A DNA stretch of 56,315 nucleotides from Lysobacterales bacterium. GTDB taxonomy: Bacteria > Pseudomonadota > Gammaproteobacteria > Xanthomonadales > SZUA-38. This document shows, piece by piece, positions 1-6,936 of the stretch (the first letter of the stretch is position 1; the number at the start of each line of letters is the position of its first letter). The notes under the pieces are model-generated. The model made no database searches, was not told the origin of the DNA, and worked only from the letters and a program-made list of their open reading frames with translations. Made by a program: the position numbers and the translations under genes. The stretch is from NCBI GenBank assembly GCA_030065125.1, contig JASJDM010000050.1, forward strand, positions 1 to 56,315, given 5' to 3'.

Positions 1-822
1 CGCGTAAGCCTCTACCACACCGCCGATATTCTTCTTGGGATCCAGCCGGCTGGACACCAGCACGTGGGGCAGGTCGTGGCCGGCGCAGCGCTGATCCAGC
101 TGCTGCAGGAATTCGGGGTCATCCGCAGAGCTGTCCACGTCGAAGATGCGGGTGTTGACCCCGGGCGGTGTCACCTGGAACAGGTTGTCGTCAGCCGGGT
201 CGACGGCGCCGTGGTAGAGGGTATGGCCATACTGTTCGAAGCGCTCCTGGCCGGTAGAGGTAATGATGGTATCGGCCCGCTGCATGGCCAGGCGTTCGGC
301 AGCGATTCTGCGGGAGAACCGGTAGCGCTGCTCCAGTTCGTCCACGTTGTCCGGGTTGACGTGCAGCTTGTCCAGCTTCTGGGCGCCGAGGGAGTGACCG
401 GTAAAGGTGAACCCCAGCCCGGTTGCCTGCTGCATCAGGGCCGCGCAATAGCCGCCGTCAGCGTAGTGTGCCGTCATATAGTCCGGTTGCTCATCGCCGT
501 AGAACGCCACCAGGTTGCTGATGAATTCCGGCAGGTGTGGCCACAGCCGTTCCTTCTCCAGGAATGCCGGTCCGCCACAGGGAACCCGAATGATGCGTAC
601 CCTGGACTGCTCTTCGTCGTAGTGATCCACCCGGGTATCGAAGCCCGGCCAGTCCGGGTCCTCGATCAGGCGTGTCACGATGTCCACGTGCATGCCCATC
701 CGGGCCAGGGCCAGGGACAGCTCCTTGACATAGATCAGCTGACCACCGAAATCCGGATGCTCGGTGAGAAAGGAATCCTTGCGGTCGAAATTGCCCTGGG
801 GATTCAGGAAGGCTATGCGCAT
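1..822 (-). CDS. Sucrose-phosphate-synthase-like GT4 glycosyltransferase (partial, 3' end outside window)
   Basis: The N-terminal 274 residues are visible; the C-terminal half lies beyond the window edge. The protein opens with MRIAFLNPQG, then a GGQ..YV.EL motif (about residues 27-34), TR at about residue 48, and TGHSLG at about residue 150. A later segment has RI.AERL followed by TSTGQER. These are hallmarks of the sucrose synthase/sucrose-phosphate synthase branch of GT4, which joins an NDP-glucose to fructose or fructose-6-phosphate in the cytoplasm. The segment ends in SSRLDPKKN, the start of the donor-binding Rossmann domain. The start at 820-822 fits a preceding AGGA. It lies 16 bp after the kinase gene on the same strand, so the two are probably one operon. 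A mannosylfructose-phosphate synthase or sucrose synthase is possible; the donor-side half is needed to decide. Confidence 0.8.
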   Translation of the reverse strand, partial: MRIAFLNPQGNFDRKDSFLTEHPDFGGQLIYVKELSLALARMGMHVDIVTRLIEDPDWPGFDTRVDHYDEEQSRVRIIRVPCGGPAFLEKERLWPHLPEFISNLVAFYGDEQPDYMTAHYADGGYCAALMQQATGLGFTFTGHSLGAQKLDKLHVNPDNVDELEQRYRFSRRIAAERLAMQRADTIITSTGQERFEQYGHTLYHGAVDPADDNLFQVTPPGVNTRIFDVDSSADDPEFLQQLDQRCAGHDLPHVLVSSRLDPKKNIGGVVEAYA

Positions 823-838
823 GGTGACTGGTTCCTGT

Positions 839-1495
839 TCAGGCTGGTGATACCGAGTAGTCCTGGTTGACGATGACCTGGGCCCTGGACTTGTGGGAGG
901 AGATGATGTCGTGCTCGATGGTCAGCACCTGGTCGATGAACGGGTCCAGCTCCGACGCGTCCCGCCGCCGCTTTTCCCGGTGGGCCCGGGTCTGCTCCCA
1001 GTCCCGATCGATGAAAACGTGGGCGTCGGCACTTTCCAGCAGCGTGCAGTAAGTGCCTTCCGCGATGGCGACCTGGGCGCCGTCGAACGACGCCTGCTCC
1101 TCGGTTACCGCGTCATCGGCGTAGATCACCAGGGGTTTGGTGACGCCGTCAGCGCCATTCTTGAACGCCGCGAGGTGCTCATTCAGCAGGTCGACCTTGA
1201 CTTCCTGGGGACCCACCCAGCTGATGTCTTCCCGCCGGGCGCGGTCGTTGCTTTTGGGTGGGTACACAAAATAGTCATCCTGCTGGAATATAAAGCTCCT
1301 GATGCCAGCGCCCTCGAGCTGCTCCGCCACCGCGGCGGCGGTCTCCGATTTCCCGCTGCCTGACTCCCCGGCCACGGTCAGTGTGTAGCGAGCACCCGAT
1401 GCCAGGGTGTCCTGGATCTGCTGCAGCAGGAGGTCGCAGATGCCTTCGGCGGCTTTCACGTGATGGGGTTCGATGACAATGCTGTCGCCCTGCAT
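839..1495 (-). CDS. P-loop kinase of the uridine kinase/phosphoribulokinase type
   Basis: A 218-residue cytoplasmic protein with a Walker A GESGSGKSE near residue 43, followed by QQDDYFVYPP, the position at which uridine kinases and phosphoribulokinases bind substrate (DxFY-like). A second conserved stretch, VAIAEGTY, matches the Walker-B-like strand of that superfamily. A basic lid segment (AHREKRRRDASE) follows. I chose the ATG at 1493-1495 because GGAG lies 8 bases upstream; a longer reading would start 19 codons earlier without a better site. It precedes the sucrose-phosphate-synthase-like gene by 16 bp, so it probably phosphorylates a sugar or nucleoside in that pathway. The substrate cannot be read from sequence. 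Confidence 0.7.
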   Translation of the reverse strand: MQGDSIVIEPHHVKAAEGICDLLLQQIQDTLASGARYTLTVAGESGSGKSETAAAVAEQLEGAGIRSFIFQQDDYFVYPPKSNDRARREDISWVGPQEVKVDLLNEHLAAFKNGADGVTKPLVIYADDAVTEEQASFDGAQVAIAEGTYCTLLESADAHVFIDRDWEQTRAHREKRRRDASELDPFIDQVLTIEHDIISSHKSRAQVIVNQDYSVSPA

Positions 1496-1665
1496 GGGTA
1501 TGGCTCCGCGGCTGATTTGAGGTGATCTGAGTGTATCGGCGTGATCGGCCAATACAAGCCCAATGTGAACTGTGGTGAAAATTCAGTAGAACCCCTCGCG
1601 GACTGGAGTAATATTGCGTCAGGGGTCAGCCAGCTGAGGGGCAATAGAGCTGCCGAATAACAACA

Positions 1666-2691
1666 ATGGACCAGTTCAATACGCACCTGTACGAACAGGT
1701 CTGGACGGATCTCAACTTCCGCCTGGATCGTATCGGTGTGGACCAGGGGCTGGGCGCCGCGCTGCTGGCCCTGCGTGATCACCAGCTGGAAACCGGGTTC
1801 ATCACCGATGATCTGAGCGAGGTCGAGCGCATCCGCCTGCCCAACCGCCGCGGCAATCGTTCCTACTACGCCCAGTACAACCCTGCCCGGGCCCGCCGAT
1901 TTTCCGGCAGCGGCGTGACCGAACCGCCCCCGGGCGCAGCCAAGGTCAACGATGGCTGTTTCCTGTGCCCGGAAAACATTCAGTGGCAGCAGTTCGGCCG
2001 GGAAGTGGGATACGACCTCCAGTTCGACGACCGCGAGTACGTGGCCTGGATGAATCCTTACCCGCTGGCACCCAGCCACACCGTCATCGCGGCCCGCAAC
2101 CATATCCCCCAGTACTGGGGAGCAACCCCCCATCACCTGGCCCACATGGTGCACGATCTGCTGGATCTGGCGCACTTTTTGCCCGGGTGGATCGGCTTCT
2201 ACAACGGCGAGGGGGCAGGGGCCTCCATCCCTCATCACCTGCACTACCAGTTTTTTCCCCGTCCACCTGACTATGGACGATTCCCTTTGGAGCGGGCGGT
2301 GTGGAGTTTTGGCGGCGATTCCCTGCTGGACCCGGTTCTGGTTGGCCGTTATCCGCTGGATTTTGCCTATTGGAAAGGCACCCATGAAGATGTCGTGCGT
2401 CGGGCACTGCCATGGATTGCCGCCTGGGCCCGGAAAGCCCGCATCGACCCGGACGCTACCGCCAATGTGATCGTCATCAACCAGGATGACGGCGAAGGCC
2501 TGCAGCTGTTTTTCGTGCCCCGGGACCGCCGCCGCGCGCGCTCCAAACGCATGACCGGAATCGTCGGCGGCCTGGAAGTGCTGGGCGAAATTGTCTGCTC
2601 CAGCGAAGACGAGCGCCGCCGACTGGCATCCAAGGAGCTGAACTACAAGACGGTCAAAGACATCCTCAGCGACGTTTCGGTTGGGCTCTGA
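1666..2691 (+). CDS. HIT/GalT-superfamily nucleotidyltransferase-phosphorylase (DUF4922-like)
   Basis: A 341-residue cytoplasmic protein. The HIT signature HHLHYQFF (about residues 189-196) matches H-x-H-x-Q, whose middle histidine is nucleotidylated in GalT-type enzymes. An upstream CFLCPEN resembles the zinc- or structure-associated CxxC of GalT relatives, and MNPYPLAPSHTVIA is the typical substrate-side strand before the HIT motif. The family includes GDP-sugar phosphorylases (VTC2-like) and diadenosine-polyphosphate phosphorylases. It is transcribed away from the sugar-transferase pair, so a role in nucleotide-sugar turnover is an attractive inference. The start lacks a clear ribosome-binding site. 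Which nucleotide sugar is used is unknown. Confidence 0.7.
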   Translation: MDQFNTHLYEQVWTDLNFRLDRIGVDQGLGAALLALRDHQLETGFITDDLSEVERIRLPNRRGNRSYYAQYNPARARRFSGSGVTEPPPGAAKVNDGCFLCPENIQWQQFGREVGYDLQFDDREYVAWMNPYPLAPSHTVIAARNHIPQYWGATPHHLAHMVHDLLDLAHFLPGWIGFYNGEGAGASIPHHLHYQFFPRPPDYGRFPLERAVWSFGGDSLLDPVLVGRYPLDFAYWKGTHEDVVRRALPWIAAWARKARIDPDATANVIVINQDDGEGLQLFFVPRDRRRARSKRMTGIVGGLEVLGEIVCSSEDERRRLASKELNYKTVKDILSDVSVGL

Positions 2692-2742
2692 GGGCTCACG
2701 GCCAGTAGCGGCGCGGAGGGACTCCCGCCGTACACGTTATCC

Positions 2743-2945
2743 TGGAATCTCCCTCTGAAAGTGGGTTCTGGATCCCTGCAATCGGGGCACTTTTTCGGTC
2801 GGGGGCGACGTTTCTCGCCTTTGGGGTTTCCTTTCTCGTCCTGAACTCGATCCCGGATCATGTCCGGGATGACATGTGGAGGGCCCTTCGGGCTGTTGTT
2901 TGAATTCAGGATCCATCTGAGAGGGGGTTCTGGAGTGCCTTCGAT
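2743..2945. repeat. Cluster of REP-like palindromic and direct repeat fragments
   Basis: The gap 2692-3060 has no convincing gene. It contains CCTGAACTCGATCCCGG at 2840-2856 leading into the palindrome TCCCGGATCATGTCCGGGA at 2851-2869, then TTCAGGATCCATCTGA at 2905-2920, the same words that make up the complete repeat at 28814-28847. A second theme, TCTGARAGNGGGTTCTGGA, occurs twice (about 2754-2773 and 2916-2936). This looks like a nest of degenerate extragenic palindromes. Confidence 0.65.
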
Positions 2946-3060
2946 CCAGGCGGTGGTTTGATCGGAGGCTTCGATTAAACACGTCGGCGGCGGAGACGGT
3001 CACTGACGATGGATTTGCCCCAGTCCAGTGCAGGCGTCAACGAATGCGACTTCGGATATT

Positions 3061-3083
3061 CAGATGGATCCTGAATCGAGTTC
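3061..3083. repeat. Left half of a REP-like repeat interrupted by the IS element
   Basis: CAGATGGATCCTGAATCGAG plus TTC directly abuts the left end of the IS. It continues across the element with AGGATGACGTT at 4432-4442. Joined, the halves match the reverse complement of 28814-28847 in 33 of 34 positions, so this is the broken copy. Confidence 0.85.
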
Positions 3084-3090
3084 GATGAGA

Positions 3091-3102
3091 TGGTCTCCTC
3101 CC
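3091..3102 (+). repeat. IS left subterminal inverted repeat
   Basis: TGGTCTCCTCCC is the exact reverse complement of 4415-4426. An 11-base copy of the same word (GGAGGAGACCA, 3166-3176) also sits directly before the transposase start and doubles as its ribosome-binding site. Confidence 0.92.
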
Positions 3103-3175
3103 ACTTTTGTTAGCCGGCGTCGCGATGCGCCATGATGGACGAACTTGAAGTTCCATCAAAAAAGCGGAGGAGACC

Positions 3176-4192
3176 ATGAGCCAGATTACTATGATCGGAT
3201 TGGATACAGCAAAGCACGTGTTTCATGCCCTGGGTTTTGATCGGGCCTGGAAAGAGCAACTGCGCAAGACACTGCGGCGTAACCGGGTGCTGAAGTTCTT
3301 TGCCCAGCTGCCGCCCACGGTGGTGGCGATGGAAGCCTGCAGCGGCTCGCACTATTGGGCCCGCGAGCTTGAGAAACTGGGCCATACCGTGCGCTTGATC
3401 CCGGCCCGGGACGTGCGGGCGTTGCGCCGGGGCCAGAAGAATGATTTCAACGATGCCCGGGCCATTGCTGAGGCGGCGGGCCGACCGGACCAGCGGTTTG
3501 TGCCGATCAAGGGTGTCACCGATCACGACTTTCAGTTGCTGCAGCGCCTGCGGCGGGGATATATCAACGCGCGTACCGCGCAGAGCAATCGGATCCGTGG
3601 GCTGTTGGCCGAGTATGGCCTGGTGTTGCCCAAAGGGCTGGCGGCGCTGCGGCGGCGGGTGCCGGAACTGCTGGAAGATGGCGACAATGACCTGAGCGCG
3701 GTGGTGCGCCATCTGCTGCACCAGGCCCTGGAATACCTGCGACAACTGGATCAGCAGATTGCGACCTGTGATCAGCAGATGAAACAACAGCTTCAGCACG
3801 ATGAGCTGGCCCAGCGGTTGCTGGCCGAGCCGGGCCTGGGCGAGGTATCGGTGGCCTGCTGGCGGGCTGTCATCGGCGATGGCCGCTGGTTCCGGCGGGG
3901 CCGGGACGTGTCAGCTGCCATCGGCCTGGTGCCGCGGCAGCACACCACCGGAGGACGACCCCAGCTGCATGGGATCACCAAGAGCGGCGACAAGGAGTTA
4001 CGCAGCTTATTGATCCACGGCGCCCGCTCAGTAGTGCGCCATGCGCACAAAAAGGACGACCCCTTGAGTCACTGGATCTGTCAGCTCATCGCCCGCCGCG
4101 GCGTCCACAAGGCCACCGTGGCGCTGGCCAACAAAATGGCCCGCCGGGCCTGGGCGATCAGCGTGTACGGCGATGAGGTCAGATCCTACTGA
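3176..4192 (+). CDS. IS110/IS1111-family DEDD transposase (recombinase)
   Basis: A full-length 338-residue recombinase. The N-terminal RuvC-like domain shows D10 (GLDTAKH), E53 (MEACSGS), D90 and D93 (QKNDFNDARA), the four acidic residues of the DEDD group. The C-terminal Transposase_20 domain runs from about residue 215 (AEPGLGEVS) through GLVPRQHTTGG and ITKSGDKELR to the end. The start ATG follows GGAGG at 5-base spacing. Where relatives I recall read S-T-G-G or S-S-G-G in the C-terminal catalytic loop, this protein reads T257-T258-G-G, so the serine nucleophile may be replaced by threonine. No frameshift or internal stop is present, and the reading frame is intact. Confidence 0.95.
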   Translation: MSQITMIGLDTAKHVFHALGFDRAWKEQLRKTLRRNRVLKFFAQLPPTVVAMEACSGSHYWARELEKLGHTVRLIPARDVRALRRGQKNDFNDARAIAEAAGRPDQRFVPIKGVTDHDFQLLQRLRRGYINARTAQSNRIRGLLAEYGLVLPKGLAALRRRVPELLEDGDNDLSAVVRHLLHQALEYLRQLDQQIATCDQQMKQQLQHDELAQRLLAEPGLGEVSVACWRAVIGDGRWFRRGRDVSAAIGLVPRQHTTGGRPQLHGITKSGDKELRSLLIHGARSVVRHAHKKDDPLSHWICQLIARRGVHKATVALANKMARRAWAISVYGDEVRSY

Positions 4193-4414
4193 TCCGACGC
4201 CAACGCCTTCCTTCCCACTTGATATGCGATGTCGATGACACTACAGGTCACACCAGCACACAGAAAACCTGATCATCCTGGCGGCCCCCGAGGCCTGAAG
4301 TTCGTAGAGGACTGTGTGTGCGGAACCTCATCGAGGCCAGCGAGAACTGATCTCTCGCGATTAAAGGCCGGATATACGAGAGCATCCTGTCCCTGTCACC
4401 GAACATTGCAACTC
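4193..4414 (+). ncRNA. Candidate IS1111 bridge/seek guide RNA in the right noncoding end
   Basis: The stretch between the transposase stop and the right inverted repeat has no gene. It contains two pairs of short words that fit a two-loop guide. Target pair: TCATCCTG (4273-4280) is complementary to the right target flank CAGGATGA (4431-4438), and AGTTC (4299-4303) equals the left flank end (3079-3083). Donor pair: CTCATCG (4327-4333) is complementary to the left element end in the circular junction, and ATATACGA (4372-4379) equals the joined right-end/left-end sequence ATATAC+GA. Both pairs have the same order (right arm first, left arm second). IS1111 elements are known to encode such RNAs downstream of the transposase. 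RNA ends and folding were not computed. Confidence 0.6.
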
Positions 4415-4426
4415 GGGAGGAGACCA
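4415..4426 (-). repeat. IS right subterminal inverted repeat
   Basis: GGGAGGAGACCA is the exact partner of 3091-3102. Confidence 0.92.
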
Positions 4427-4431
4427 TATAC

Positions 4432-4463
4432 AGGATGACGTTTTAAGGAGGGCGCTGCGCGCC
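4432..4463. repeat. Right half of the interrupted REP-like repeat
   Basis: AGGATGACGTTTTAAGGA is followed by a short GC hairpin GGCGC-TGC-GCGCC (4451-4463). The intact copy at 28789-28850 has the same layout (AGGATGACGTTCTAAGGA then a GC-rich hairpin), so the full repeat unit is about 60-70 bp with two palindromic parts. Confidence 0.7.
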
Positions 4464-4475
4464 GATTTTGTGAAA

Positions 4476-4552
4476 TGGTGCCCCGACCAGGATTCGAACC
4501 TGGGACCTACGGCTTAGGAGGCCGTCGCTCTATCCAGCTGAGCTACCGGGGC
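4476..4552 (-). tRNA. tRNA-Arg, anticodon CCT
   Basis: The minus strand reads GCCCCGG for the acceptor stem (4546-4552), a D arm GCTC..GAGC, an anticodon stem ACGGC/GCCGT enclosing the loop CTCCTAA (anticodon CCT, reading AGG), the T arm with GGTTCGAATCC, and an acceptor return ending in encoded CCA (4476-4478). All stems pair. It reads AGG, a rare arginine codon in high-GC genomes. The gene sits between the hppD operon and the IS/REP region. Confidence 0.97.
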
Positions 4553-4601
4553 TTTTTTGAATCTAAGCGTTATTGAATGGATCAAAAGTGTAACTCAAGA
4601 T

Positions 4602-4635
4602 GCGTGGGGACCTGACAACAAATCCCCTCCCACGC
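4602..4635 (-). terminator. Hairpin downstream of the hppD/VOC operon
   Basis: GCGTGGGGA (4602-4610) pairs with TCCCCTCCCACGC (4623-4635) around a short loop, about 70 bp past the VOC stop codon. There is no clean T-run after it on the minus strand, so it is at best a weak or factor-assisted terminator. Confidence 0.35.
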
Positions 4636-4706
4636 AGCTTGCATCGCTGGCCAAGTCGGTCTTCGAGCCGGCCGTCCCGGCCACTTTTCAGCGACGCAAG
4701 CTTCAC

Positions 4707-5249
4707 CTATTCGGCCCCCGTGAATTCGAGTTCGTGCAGCCAGGCCGCGTGGCGCGGTGCTTTCTTGGTCTGGCTCCATTCCTCCAGCATGGCGGGTGCC
4801 ACGCGCTTGAGTTCGTCGATCTGGTCCTGGGTGCAGGTGTTGGCCACCAGTTCCAGGCGGTGTCCGTTGGGGTCGAAGAAGTAGATCGACTGGAAAATGC
4901 CGTGGTTGGTGGGGCCAACCACCTCCAGGCCCTCGGCTTCCACCCGTTCTTTCGCCGCCAGCAGTGCCGGGTAGTTTTCGACTTCGAACGCGATGTGCTG
5001 TACCCACTCGGGCGTGTTGCGGTCGCGGTCCATGTCGGGTTTGGTCGGCAGTTCGAAGAACGCCAGAACATTGCCCATTCCACAATCCAGGAAGACGTGC
5101 ATGTAAGGGTCAGGTTCTTTGGTGGACGGCACCCGGTCCTCGGCAAATGCCACCGTAAACTCCATGTTCAGCACGCGCTGATAGAAATCGACGGTCTCCT
5201 TGGCGTCCCGGCAGCGATAGGCGACATGATGTATGCGTTTGATATCCAT
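4707..5249 (-). CDS. VOC-family (glyoxalase/dioxygenase fold) protein
   Basis: A 180-residue single-unit vicinal-oxygen-chelate protein. MDIKRIHHVAYRC at the N terminus supplies a first metal-ligand histidine, WVQHIAFEV a second, and DPNGHRLELVAN with its glutamate the third, in the usual beta-alpha-beta-beta-beta order. It starts 2 bp after the hppD stop, so it is co-translated with it. Such proteins can be dioxygenases, isomerases or lyases. The context points to tyrosine/homogentisate catabolism, and an isomerase-like or second dioxygenase step is possible, but the reaction is not determined by the sequence. Confidence 0.8.
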   Translation of the reverse strand: MDIKRIHHVAYRCRDAKETVDFYQRVLNMEFTVAFAEDRVPSTKEPDPYMHVFLDCGMGNVLAFFELPTKPDMDRDRNTPEWVQHIAFEVENYPALLAAKERVEAEGLEVVGPTNHGIFQSIYFFDPNGHRLELVANTCTQDQIDELKRVAPAMLEEWSQTKKAPRHAAWLHELEFTGAE

Positions 5250-5251
5250 GC

Positions 5252-6331
5252 TCAGGCCTCGGAACCGACAACGCCGCGCTGAATCTGGTCTCGCTCGATG
5301 GACTCGAACAGGGCCGAGAAATTGCCCTCGCCGAACCCTTCGTCGTCCTTGCGCTGGATAAACTCGAAAAACGTCGGTCCAACCATGTTGGCCGAGAAAA
5401 TCTGCAGCAACAAACGGTTTTCGCCCCCTTCCGTTGTGCCGTCGAGCAGGATGCCGCGGGACTGCATTTCCTGGGTCGGCTCGCCATGGTTGGGCAGCCG
5501 CTCCTCGAGCATTTCGTAGTAGGTCGCCGGAGGCGCCGTCATGAACTCGATGCCCTGCTCCTTGAGGGCGTCCCAGCAGGCGTACAAGTCGTCGCAGGCA
5601 AAGGCGATATGCTGGATGCCCTCGCCATTGAACTCCATCAGGTACTCCTCGATCTGCCCTGTTCCCTTGGAAGCTTCCTCGTTGAGCGGAATACGAATCT
5701 TGCCGTCCGGTGCCGTCATCGCCTTGGACAGCAGTCCGGTGTATTCACCCTTGATGTCGAAGTAGCGGATCTCGCGGAAGTTGAACAGGTCTTCGTAGTA
5801 CTTGGCCCAGTACTCCATCCGGCCGCGGTAAACGTTGTGGGTGAGATGGTCGATGATGGTAAATCCGCATCCCTTGGGGTGGCGGTCAACCCCTTCGATG
5901 AAGTTGAAATCAATGTCGTAGATGGAGGAGCCGTCCTCGTATCGATCGATGAGATAGACCGTCGCGCCACCAATACCCTTGATCGCAGGCAGTCGCAGTT
6001 CCATGGGGCCTGTCGGAATTTCAACGGGCTGGGCACCCTGTTCGAGCGCGCGGTTGTAGGCGTGGTGTGCATCGCGGACACGGAAAGCCATGCCGCAGGC
6101 ACAGGGGCCGTGCTCACGGGCGAAGTACCAGGCACGGCTCTTCGGCTCGTAGTTGATGATGAAGTTGATGTCTCCCTGGCGCCACAGCGTGACCTCCTTG
6201 GAGCGGTGCTTCGCGACCTCGCTGAAGCCGAGCAGGGCGAACGCCTCTTCAAGGACGCCGCGATCAGGCGCGGAAAACTCGACGAATTCGAATCCGTCCA
6301 GTCCCATCGGGTTTTCGAATAAGTCAGCCAT
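5252..6331 (-). CDS. hppD: 4-hydroxyphenylpyruvate dioxygenase
   Basis: At 359 residues it has the family's usual length. It converts 4-hydroxyphenylpyruvate to homogentisate in tyrosine breakdown, using Fe(II) in the cytoplasm. The two VOC domains are visible: the N-terminal one starts at GFEFVEFSAPD, and the catalytic C-terminal one carries the iron ligands in IIDHLTHNV, GIQHIAFACDDL and FFEFIQRK (His, His, Glu). The C-terminal substrate lid (GFGEGNFSALFESIERDQ) is complete. The gene is first in an operon with the VOC gene and divergent from an Lrp/AsnC regulator. No homogentisate dioxygenase gene lies in the window. Confidence 0.96.
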   Translation of the reverse strand: MADLFENPMGLDGFEFVEFSAPDRGVLEEAFALLGFSEVAKHRSKEVTLWRQGDINFIINYEPKSRAWYFAREHGPCACGMAFRVRDAHHAYNRALEQGAQPVEIPTGPMELRLPAIKGIGGATVYLIDRYEDGSSIYDIDFNFIEGVDRHPKGCGFTIIDHLTHNVYRGRMEYWAKYYEDLFNFREIRYFDIKGEYTGLLSKAMTAPDGKIRIPLNEEASKGTGQIEEYLMEFNGEGIQHIAFACDDLYACWDALKEQGIEFMTAPPATYYEMLEERLPNHGEPTQEMQSRGILLDGTTEGGENRLLLQIFSANMVGPTFFEFIQRKDDEGFGEGNFSALFESIERDQIQRGVVGSEA

Positions 6332-6343
6332 GGCAGAATTCCC

Positions 6344-6366
6344 GTGAAAAGAATTTCACCATTATG
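6344..6366 (-). promoter_or_regulatory. Putative hppD -10 box and overlapping operator palindrome
   Basis: On the minus strand CATAAT (6361-6366, 5 of 6 to the consensus) is followed immediately by GTGAAATTCTTTTCAC (6344-6359), a palindrome with 6-bp arms and 4-bp centre. Its position at the expected transcription start suits a regulator site, and the neighbouring Lrp-type gene is the natural candidate. No clear -35 box was found. Confidence 0.4.
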
Positions 6367-6464
6367 CGCGGAATGAGCGAAAAATGTGTCCTGAATGCGC
6401 TATTATATCGGCTAAGCTGAAACAGAAATTTCAAATATTTAACAAATATGGAACAAGTGCTCGA

Positions 6465-6935
6465 ATGGAATTGAATCGCTCCGATCGTCTACTGTTAGCC
6501 GAGCTGCAAAGAGATGCCAATCGCAATCAGAGCGAACTTGCCGATGTTGTCGGCATGTCGCGCACGTCCTGCTGGCGGCGCATCCGGGACTTCGAAGAGG
6601 CAGGGCTGATCGAGCGGCAGGTCACGTTGCTCAATCCGCGGCAGGCCGGCTTCACGATTCAGGCGCTCTGCCTGGTCGCAATGACCAAACACACGGACCA
6701 GACCCGGGACAGTTTCGAGCGGCACGTGTCGCAGTTGCCGGAGGTCATGGAGTGTTATTCGATATCCGGCGACCGCGACTACCTGTTGCAGATCATCGCG
6801 AAGGACATGGACAGCTACAACGACTTCCTCAATGCGCAAATCCTCCGCCACGAAGCGGTGCAGTCTGCGAGTTCCACCTTCGTTCTGAAGCGCATCAAGT
6901 ACTCGACGGAGCTTCCGATCTTGCAGACTGACTAG
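6465..6935 (+). CDS. Lrp/AsnC-family transcriptional regulator
   Basis: A 156-residue regulator. The N-terminal winged helix-turn-helix (MELNRSDRLLLAELQRD, then LADVVGMSRTSCWRRIRDFEEAGLI) is classical for Lrp/AsnC, followed by the RAM (ligand-binding) domain with VMECYSISGDRDYLL and a C-terminal strand of the RAM fold. I chose the ATG at 6465 because it aligns with the family's usual N terminus; an upstream ATG at 6384 would add 27 atypical residues. It is divergent from hppD with a palindrome in between, so it probably controls tyrosine catabolism in response to an amino acid or aromatic intermediate. Confidence 0.92.
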   Translation: MELNRSDRLLLAELQRDANRNQSELADVVGMSRTSCWRRIRDFEEAGLIERQVTLLNPRQAGFTIQALCLVAMTKHTDQTRDSFERHVSQLPEVMECYSISGDRDYLLQIIAKDMDSYNDFLNAQILRHEAVQSASSTFVLKRIKYSTELPILQTD

Positions 6936-6936
6936 T

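Larger units (their letters stand above)
3084..4431 (+). mobile_element. IS110-family element, IS1111 subgroup (about 1348 bp)
   Basis: The element carries one DEDD transposase gene and perfect 12-bp subterminal inverted repeats TGGTCTCCTCCC (3091-3102) and GGGAGGAGACCA (4415-4426), set 7 bp from the left edge and 4-5 bp from the right. Subterminal repeats with short unequal flanks are the mark of the IS1111 subgroup. The boundaries come from comparing the flanks with an intact copy of the target repeat at 28814-28847; the only ambiguity is one shared C, so the element is 3083-4430 or 3084-4431. There is no target duplication, as expected for this family. The long noncoding right end (about 220 nt) is where IS1111 elements encode their guide RNA. 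Confidence 0.92.

Noticed and set aside
64..870. 268-codon plus-strand frame at the left edge
   Set aside because: Antisense to the glycosyltransferase, whose motifs are clear on the minus strand.
4476..4552. tRNA-Arg as an integration site for a genomic island
   Set aside because: No integrase gene and no repeated tRNA 3' end were seen nearby; the adjacent IS is of IS110 type and targets the REP-like repeat, not the tRNA.
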